Source: Prevotella sp. | Lineage (GTDB): Bacteria; Bacteroidota; Bacteroidia; Bacteroidales; Bacteroidaceae | NCBI GenBank assembly: GCA_017941345.1 | Contig: JAGAWQ010000009.1 | Coordinates: 1-36,572 of the forward strand | Reading direction: 5' to 3' | Length of the DNA: 36,572 bases | The notes under the pieces: model-generated | Database searches by the model: none | The model's input: the letters and a program-made list of their open reading frames with translations, nothing else | What the model was told of the DNA's origin: nothing | Position numbers and translations under genes: made by a program | Shown here: one piece after another, positions 31,383 to 36,572 of the stretch | Numbering within the stretch: the stretch's first letter is position 1 | Layout of the letters: the number at the start of each line of letters is the position of its first letter

Positions 31383-33740
31383 ATGAACCCGAAGAAACAC
31401 ATACTGACATTACTACTCCTCGCAGTGGCCTTGATGCTGCGAGCCCAGTCGTTCACGCTGTCCGGAAAGGTAAGCGACGAGGAGGGCAATGCCGTTGAAC
31501 TGGCCACCATCTCGTGTCTGGAACAGGGGGCTGTGACGATGGCCAACCTGAAGGGCGAATACTCACTCAAACTGCAATCTGCTGACTCTGTGGTGGTGAA
31601 GTTCTCGATGGTAGGCTACCAGACGCGCACCCGTGTGCTGCGACGTCCTAAGGGCAACCAGCGCCTGCTCATCACCCTGCACCCCATGAAGTCGCTCGAC
31701 GAGGTGGTGGTGACGGAACGGCGCCGTCAGACCACAGGCACCGAACAGCTGGACACGAAAGACCTGAAGCAGACACCCTCGACTACGGGTAATGCGGTGG
31801 AAGAGCTGGTACAGCAACAGGCGGGCGTCTCGACACACAACGAGCTGTCGTCGCAATATAACGTGCGCGGCGGGTCGTTCGACGAGAACTCCGTTTACAT
31901 CAACAATGTGGAGGTGTACCGACCCTTGCTGATTCGTAGCGGACAACAGGAGGGACTGTCCGTCATCAACTCGGATATGGTGGAGAAGATAGGCTTTTCA
32001 TCGGGTGGATTCGAAGCGAAATATAGCGACAAAATGTCATCCACGTTGGATATCCAGTATCGCAAGCCCACGCGTTGGGAAGCGAACTTGCAGGCCTCGC
32101 TCTTAGGGGGTAGCGCCTTCGTGGGTTACGGCTCGAAGAAGTTCACCATGAGTCACGGCATCCGATACAAGACCAACCGCTACCTGTTAGGCTCGCTGGA
32201 GACGAAGGGAGAATACCGGCCTAACTTCCTCGACTACCAGACCTACATCACCTACTCGCCCAACCAAAGATGGAACATTGACTTCATTGGCAATATTTCT
32301 GAGAATCACTACAACTTCACACCTGAGACGCGCGAGACTTCCTTCGGAACGATGCAGAACGTGAAGTCGTTCCGCGTGTATTTCGACGGACAGGAGAAGG
32401 ACATCTTCCGCACGCTGTTCGGGACGCTGCGCATCCAGCGAATTTTCTCAACAAATTCAAAGGTCAGCCTGTTGGCTTCTGCCTTCCATACGAAGGAGCA
32501 AGAGACGTATGACATTCAGGGACAATACTGGCTGGACGACGCACAGACGCAGCAACAGTTGGGTGTGGGAACGTATATGGAACATGCGCGCAACTACCTG
32601 ACGGCTAACGTGCAGAGCGTCAAGCTGATGGCGAACCACAAGACGAAGAAGCACGATATGGAGGCAGGACTTACCTTCAAGTGGGAGAAGATAGAGGAAC
32701 AGGCGCGTGAATACGAGATGCGCGACTCCAGCGGATACAGCATTCCACACACAGCCAACCGACTGGACCTCATCTACTCGCTGGCGTCAAAGAACACGCT
32801 GAAGAGCACACGCATCGAGGCTTACCTGCAAGACACCTACCGATTCCAGAGCAAGGGCGAGAAACCTTGGTACTTCACGCTGAACTACGGTGTGCGTCTG
32901 GCCAACTGGAGCTACAACAAGGAGACCATCGTGTCGCCTCGCGTCTCGCTGGCAGCTATCCCTGCCTTCAACGAGAACATCACCTTCCGTCTGGCTACGG
33001 GTCTTTACTATCAGGCACCGTTCTACAAGGAGCTGCGCGACACGTCGACAGTCAACGGACAGACCATCGTCACGCTAAACGAGAAAATCAAGAGCCAGCG
33101 AAGCATCCACATTGTGGGCGCCTTCGACTATCGGTTCCGTATGGCCAACCGACCTTTCCGCTTTACGGCAGAGGCCTACTACAAGATGATGGACAACCTG
33201 GTGCCCTATAACGTGCAGAACATGAAGGTGGTCTATTATGGTGAGAATAAGGCCAGCGGACATGCCTTGGGTCTCGACCTGAAGCTGTATGGCGAGTTTG
33301 TGCCGGGCACCGACTCGTGGCTCACCTTCAGCGTCATGTCTACACGCCAGAAAATCAACGGGGTGAGCGTTCCAATGCCTACCGACCAGCGATGGGGCGT
33401 CAACCTGCACTTCACCGACTACTTCCCAGGTACTGAACGCTGGAAGATGACACTCCGACTGGCCTATGCTGACGGACTGCCCTTCGGAGCACCCCACCGA
33501 GGACTGGAGTATCAGCAGTTCCGCGCACCAGCCTACAAGCGTGCTGACATTGGCATGAGCTTTCTGGCTTATCAGAAGAAACACCAGCGCATCTGGCTGG
33601 GCATAGACGGACTGAACATCTTTGGCATCTCCAACGTCAATTCCTATTATTGGGTAACCGACGTGACCAACCAGCAATATGCGGTGCCTAACTACCTGAC
33701 GGGCCGGCAAATTAACGGAAAAATTGTTGTCGAACTGTAA
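31383..33740 (+). CDS. TonB-dependent receptor with N-terminal carboxypeptidase-regulatory-like domain
   Basis: This 785-residue protein has a signal peptide (~1-21, LLLLAVALMLRAQ), a carboxypeptidase-regulatory-like domain at ~24-105 (FTLSGKVSDEEGNAVELATI), a plug at ~115-225 (SLDEVVVTE, VEELVQQQAGVST, YNVRGGSFDENSVYINNVEVY) and a 22-strand-type barrel to the C-terminus (IVVEL). It takes up an unknown ligand across the outer membrane using TonB energy. There is no STN domain, so unlike the receptor at 1284 it is not a sigma-factor signaller. No SusD partner follows, so it is not a classic glycan-uptake pair. It lies 46 bases after the GNAT-like gene, with a hairpin in between and no separate promoter visible. 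Confidence 0.92.
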   Translation: MNPKKHILTLLLLAVALMLRAQSFTLSGKVSDEEGNAVELATISCLEQGAVTMANLKGEYSLKLQSADSVVVKFSMVGYQTRTRVLRRPKGNQRLLITLHPMKSLDEVVVTERRRQTTGTEQLDTKDLKQTPSTTGNAVEELVQQQAGVSTHNELSSQYNVRGGSFDENSVYINNVEVYRPLLIRSGQQEGLSVINSDMVEKIGFSSGGFEAKYSDKMSSTLDIQYRKPTRWEANLQASLLGGSAFVGYGSKKFTMSHGIRYKTNRYLLGSLETKGEYRPNFLDYQTYITYSPNQRWNIDFIGNISENHYNFTPETRETSFGTMQNVKSFRVYFDGQEKDIFRTLFGTLRIQRIFSTNSKVSLLASAFHTKEQETYDIQGQYWLDDAQTQQQLGVGTYMEHARNYLTANVQSVKLMANHKTKKHDMEAGLTFKWEKIEEQAREYEMRDSSGYSIPHTANRLDLIYSLASKNTLKSTRIEAYLQDTYRFQSKGEKPWYFTLNYGVRLANWSYNKETIVSPRVSLAAIPAFNENITFRLATGLYYQAPFYKELRDTSTVNGQTIVTLNEKIKSQRSIHIVGAFDYRFRMANRPFRFTAEAYYKMMDNLVPYNVQNMKVVYYGENKASGHALGLDLKLYGEFVPGTDSWLTFSVMSTRQKINGVSVPMPTDQRWGVNLHFTDYFPGTERWKMTLRLAYADGLPFGAPHRGLEYQQFRAPAYKRADIGMSFLAYQKKHQRIWLGIDGLNIFGISNVNSYYWVTDVTNQQYAVPNYLTGRQINGKIVVEL

Positions 33741-33800
33741 ACTTTGTTAAAAACCGGGCTTTTCTGTTCACTTACGCACGCGCATACCATAAATAAATAG

Positions 33801-33808
33801 TATTTTTG
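33801..33808 (+). promoter_or_regulatory. -7 element of the DUF4842 lipoprotein gene (TATTTTTG)
   Basis: TATTTTTG lies 26 bases before the ATG at 33835, in the 94-base gap after the receptor gene. No good -33 box at 19-20 bp. The gap also has AAAACCGGGCTTTT near 33750, a poor hairpin followed by a few T's. Confidence 0.45.
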
Positions 33809-33834
33809 TGCAATAATTGAAAAGCTAAACGAAT

Positions 33835-36339
33835 ATGACAAAGAAGCTATTTTTCACATTACTCGCTACAGCCGCATTCGCCAGCTGTAACAAATTCGAC
33901 TTGAACTACGACCAAACAGCTTTGGAGAATAAAGACACCGAAGCCATCAACGAGAATGCCGCTACGGTTTTTGGCGACATCGACCCCGAACAGGACTGGA
34001 ATAGCATCAAGAGTGGCAGTGTCAGCATTACTGCCGACGCTCTGCTGAAGGACATCGCCAAGGTGCAGATCCTGACTGAGTCGCCTTACTACAACTCCGA
34101 CGCCAAGATACTGGCAGAGGCTGAGGTGGCTAAAGGACAGACCATTACGCTGGCTTACGACGCGCCTAACGCCTACGACCAACTGATAGCCGCCTGCATC
34201 GACAAAGACGGACACTACTATATCAAGGCGTTCGGCACCGACCAGAGCAGCCTCTCGTTCAACACTGCCAGCACTCGCTCAAGGCGTGCCGCAGGCAATG
34301 GCGGATACCCCGACCCCAGCCTCATCAAGGTGGAATACAGCCGTTCCGTACTCTCATACAACACGGAGCGCACTATCAACGGAGAGGGCGCATGGAGGAA
34401 CTCAGGATGGTCAGACCGCATCTGGAAAGTATCGAAAGCAGGAAATATCGGCAATGGATGGAATATCGACACTTCCAACTATGACGACGCTGTGCCTTAC
34501 CGGGAGATTGATGACATCACGGACGACGAGAAGAAGGAGCTGGAAGCCATCTTCAGCGACTTCATGTCGCGCAAAGACGCAAACAACAGAAAAATCTCAG
34601 ACAACATTGAGAAGATACGTAACAGCAAACAGGTACAGCTTTATGGCAACCACCTGATCAGCGACGGCAAGACCCCCATCACGCTGATTCCCGTCATGAT
34701 GCCCTCAACGGAGATTGGCGAGAGCGACATCTACTACTATTACTATAGCGATGACGAGATTCCCGACGGGATGAGCGAGGCCGCCTATATCAAGACGCTG
34801 CCGAAGTTCAGAACCATCAAGTGCAGCCACGCCAGGAACAACGCCAGGAAGTTTGTCAATGTCGAGACGGATTTCTTCAAGAATTTCGAGTATCTGCTGC
34901 CCTACTACGGAAACCAGCAGTTTACCGCACACATTCAAGTCAGCACCGTCGCTCAGGCAGACCCGACCATCTACAGAATCAGAAACGAGGAGCCGCAGAA
35001 CGACGAGGTCTACTACATGACCTATACCGGTAGCACACCACAGCTGGCCACGAAATATGAAGACAACGATGCCAATATCGCCAACCAGCTCTGGCAGAAG
35101 TTCACGATGACCGACGGACGAATCATGCTCTACAACATCGGCACCAAGAAGTTCATGAAATGGGCTGGCAATACGGAGCTGACGGATAATTACGACGAAC
35201 AGCCCCTCACTTTCATCTACGAAGACACCTACCTCTATACCAGCAACAAGAAGAAAGTGCTGAAGCTCAACTGGAACAACGGCAAGCCTCTGGTATCGCC
35301 CGACACCAACACAAAGAACAGCGTGCGCCACTGGTACTTCGACGAGTTCACAGGTAGTGGCGTACAGGCTGTCACCGATGTTGAAATGACAAATATACCG
35401 GCTGAGATTGTGGCTCAGTCAAACATCATACCCGCCGGCTATAAGGTCGGTCTGATGCTGCGAAAGAACAAAAACGACAACCAGAAAGGCTGTGTCTACA
35501 GCTATGGACCGCTAAACGTGGAGATCAGTTCGCTGCCTGACGGTCTTGGCAACTATGTCAGCAAGTACGGCATGGCCGATGACGACACGCGCACCTGTAT
35601 GTTCAATGCCAACGGCAAGACTTATGTCACCTTCGAAGATGGTGCAGACTGCAATTTCTCCGACATCATCATCGAGCTTGGCGGATATGACAGAGACGTG
35701 CTGGAACAGGCTCCTGTGAACACAGAGGACAAGGGTACTGGTGTCGAGACGGAAATGATGTACGACGACATGGAGGAGATATCGGGACAGGCCTACACCA
35801 TGTGCTTCGAGGACCGTCCCATGCAGGCTGACTACGACCTGAACGACGTCGTGCTGCGTTGCATACGTATCAGCAAGAACGTATTGCAGATGACTCTCGT
35901 CGCCACAGGCGGTAACGATGACCTCGTGATTCACGGAGCAGAAGGCTGGCGTTACAACGACACAGAGGTTCACGAGGCCTTCTACGCTACAGAACCTGTC
36001 AACGGCAACCGCTTCGTCAACACCGTCAAAGGTGGCACTCACCGCGACGTGTTGTCCGACTTCGTCATCGTTCCTGAGACCACCACTATCCCGATGTACC
36101 TGAAGAACATCTACCTCGAGAACAAGACGACGGGCAAGATGATTAAGGTATCCAAGAAGGGCGAGGCTCCCTTTGCCATCATCGTACCCGAAGAGTTCGA
36201 CTACCCCCAGGAGTTTACCCCCATCACAGGAGCCTACGCAGACTTCCTGAAGTGGGCACAGGATGTCAACACCTCAAACAACTGGTACAAGTTCGAGGAG
36301 GCTGACAAGATATTCCCCAGCCTCTTCAAGAAGTGGTAA
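33835..36339 (+). CDS. Large DUF4842/LruC-type lipoprotein
   Basis: This 834-residue predicted lipoprotein has a signal peptide ending FASC with Cys18. It begins its mature part with TVFGDIDPEQDWNSIKSGSVSITAD, seen in many Bacteroidota LruC/DUF4842 proteins. The C-terminal third has the DUF4842-like segment MCFEDRPMQADYDLNDVVLR, whose DYDLND acidic motif suggests calcium binding. The middle (~330-500) has a Gln/Asn-rich beta-pattern (YRIRNEEPQNDEVYYMTY; LWQKFTMTDGRIMLYNIGTKK) that could be a ricin-type or similar beta-trefoil carbohydrate-binding fold, uncertain. Probable location is the outer membrane, possibly the cell surface. Function unknown; adhesion or matrix roles would be guesses. 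Confidence 0.78.
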   Translation: MTKKLFFTLLATAAFASCNKFDLNYDQTALENKDTEAINENAATVFGDIDPEQDWNSIKSGSVSITADALLKDIAKVQILTESPYYNSDAKILAEAEVAKGQTITLAYDAPNAYDQLIAACIDKDGHYYIKAFGTDQSSLSFNTASTRSRRAAGNGGYPDPSLIKVEYSRSVLSYNTERTINGEGAWRNSGWSDRIWKVSKAGNIGNGWNIDTSNYDDAVPYREIDDITDDEKKELEAIFSDFMSRKDANNRKISDNIEKIRNSKQVQLYGNHLISDGKTPITLIPVMMPSTEIGESDIYYYYYSDDEIPDGMSEAAYIKTLPKFRTIKCSHARNNARKFVNVETDFFKNFEYLLPYYGNQQFTAHIQVSTVAQADPTIYRIRNEEPQNDEVYYMTYTGSTPQLATKYEDNDANIANQLWQKFTMTDGRIMLYNIGTKKFMKWAGNTELTDNYDEQPLTFIYEDTYLYTSNKKKVLKLNWNNGKPLVSPDTNTKNSVRHWYFDEFTGSGVQAVTDVEMTNIPAEIVAQSNIIPAGYKVGLMLRKNKNDNQKGCVYSYGPLNVEISSLPDGLGNYVSKYGMADDDTRTCMFNANGKTYVTFEDGADCNFSDIIIELGGYDRDVLEQAPVNTEDKGTGVETEMMYDDMEEISGQAYTMCFEDRPMQADYDLNDVVLRCIRISKNVLQMTLVATGGNDDLVIHGAEGWRYNDTEVHEAFYATEPVNGNRFVNTVKGGTHRDVLSDFVIVPETTTIPMYLKNIYLENKTTGKMIKVSKKGEAPFAIIVPEEFDYPQEFTPITGAYADFLKWAQDVNTSNNWYKFEEADKIFPSLFKKW

Positions 36340-36346
36340 TCCCCAA

Positions 36347-36403
36347 TACTCCGTAAGTATTCACAATTACTCCGTAAGTATTTCCCGTTACTCCGAAAGT
36401 ATT
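36347..36403. repeat. Three 21-bp tandem repeats (TACTCCGTAAGTATT plus 6)
   Basis: TACTCCGTAAGTATT at 36347-36361 and 36368-36382, and TACTCCGAAAGTATT at 36389-36403, with starts exactly 21 bp apart. An inverted fourth copy follows at 36411. Confidence 0.85.
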
Positions 36404-36424
36404 TCACCTTTACTTTCGGAGTAA
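36388..36424 (+). terminator. Strong hairpin after the DUF4842 gene
   Basis: TTACTCCGAAAGTA (36388-36401) pairs perfectly over 14 bp with TACTTTCGGAGTAA (36411-36424), 9-base loop, then TTACTTTAAG. It is made from the third direct copy and the inverted fourth copy of the 21-bp repeat. Probably terminates the lipoprotein transcript, though the T-run is weak. Confidence 0.6.
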
Positions 36425-36443
36425 TTACTTTAAGAAATGGAGG

Positions 36444-36474
36444 GTGTCATTGGTGTCAAGTGTCATGAGTGTCA
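36444..36474. repeat. Four GTGTCA repeats spaced 9, 7 and 9 bases
   Basis: GTGTCA begins at 36444, 36453, 36460 and 36469. Short, degenerate, and of the same flavour as the heptad and 9-base tracts elsewhere. Confidence 0.6.
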
Positions 36475-36509
36475 TTAAGGATTTTGAATTCGGGGAGTGG
36501 ATTTTCTTC

Positions 36510-36549
36510 CACTATATTATAATAAAATATATTTTATTATAATATAGTG
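36510..36549. repeat. Perfect 40-bp AT-rich palindrome
   Basis: The 20-base half CACTATATTATAATAAAATA is followed immediately by its exact reverse complement, with no unpaired centre. It could form a 17-20 bp hairpin or cruciform. The next bases are AGCATTTTT. It may be a bidirectional terminator, or a site for a protein. Confidence 0.9.
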
Positions 36550-36572
36550 AGCATTTTTACAGTTTTCAGATG

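Noticed and set aside
36347-36424. CRISPR array
   Set aside because: Repeats are 15 bp with 6-bp gaps, far too short for spacers, and no cas genes are near.

Overview
The window reads as Bacteroidota chromosome, most likely order Bacteroidales and probably Prevotellaceae. The evidence is: promoters of the Bacteroides type (-33 TTTG, about 19-20 bp, -7 TAnnTTTG) and no E. coli-like -10 boxes; a short primary sigma factor of the Bacteroidales kind; an STN-domain TonB receptor with its own ECF sigma and anti-sigma; TamL-like and DUF5686 outer-membrane proteins; and a Tgt lacking the usual zinc cysteines. The genus is inference.

Layout. 1-1240: a possible partial minus-strand gene at the edge, then a wrecked PIN-type toxin-antitoxin pair closed by a terminator. 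1284-5024 (minus): ECF sigma, anti-sigma, TonB-linked outer-membrane protein, a cell-surface signalling operon. 5230-5619 (minus): an orphan BlaI/MecI-type repressor with its own terminator and two copies of a palindromic operator in its promoter. 5941-12050 (plus): lon, tgt, an LptF/G permease and a DEAD-box helicase, closely packed. 12189: rpoD. 13102-21983 (plus): DUF5686 outer-membrane protein, addA, addB and a 2-hydroxyacid dehydrogenase, overlapping or nearly so. 22071-27191 (minus): thrS, a WalJ-type MBL hydrolase and tamL. 27246: a TrmH-family methyltransferase diverging from tamL. 27971-30285 (minus): nitroreductase, DUF2520 protein, KdsC-like HAD phosphatase and maf, each overlapping the next by 7-8 bp. 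30374-36339 (plus): GNAT-like protein, TonB-dependent receptor and a large DUF4842 lipoprotein. 36340-36572: a non-coding tail rich in repeats and palindromes.

Most genes are conserved housekeeping or envelope genes. The unexplained layer is a set of short degenerate tandem tracts with a strict 7-base period. The unit differs from site to site. Nine tracts are found between 10748 and 30352, five at gene ends or gaps and four inside genes (three of them in addB). Related 9-base-period tracts occur at the start of the LptF/G gene and in addA. These tracts supply stop codons, C-terminal residues, spacer DNA and one promoter element. Other points of interest are the BlaI operator pair, a mirror-symmetric divergent promoter, several promoters lying only 5-9 bases from the start codon, and a perfect 40-bp AT palindrome next to a 21-bp repeat array at the right end.

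All calls were made by reading the sequence; no database search or folding program was run.
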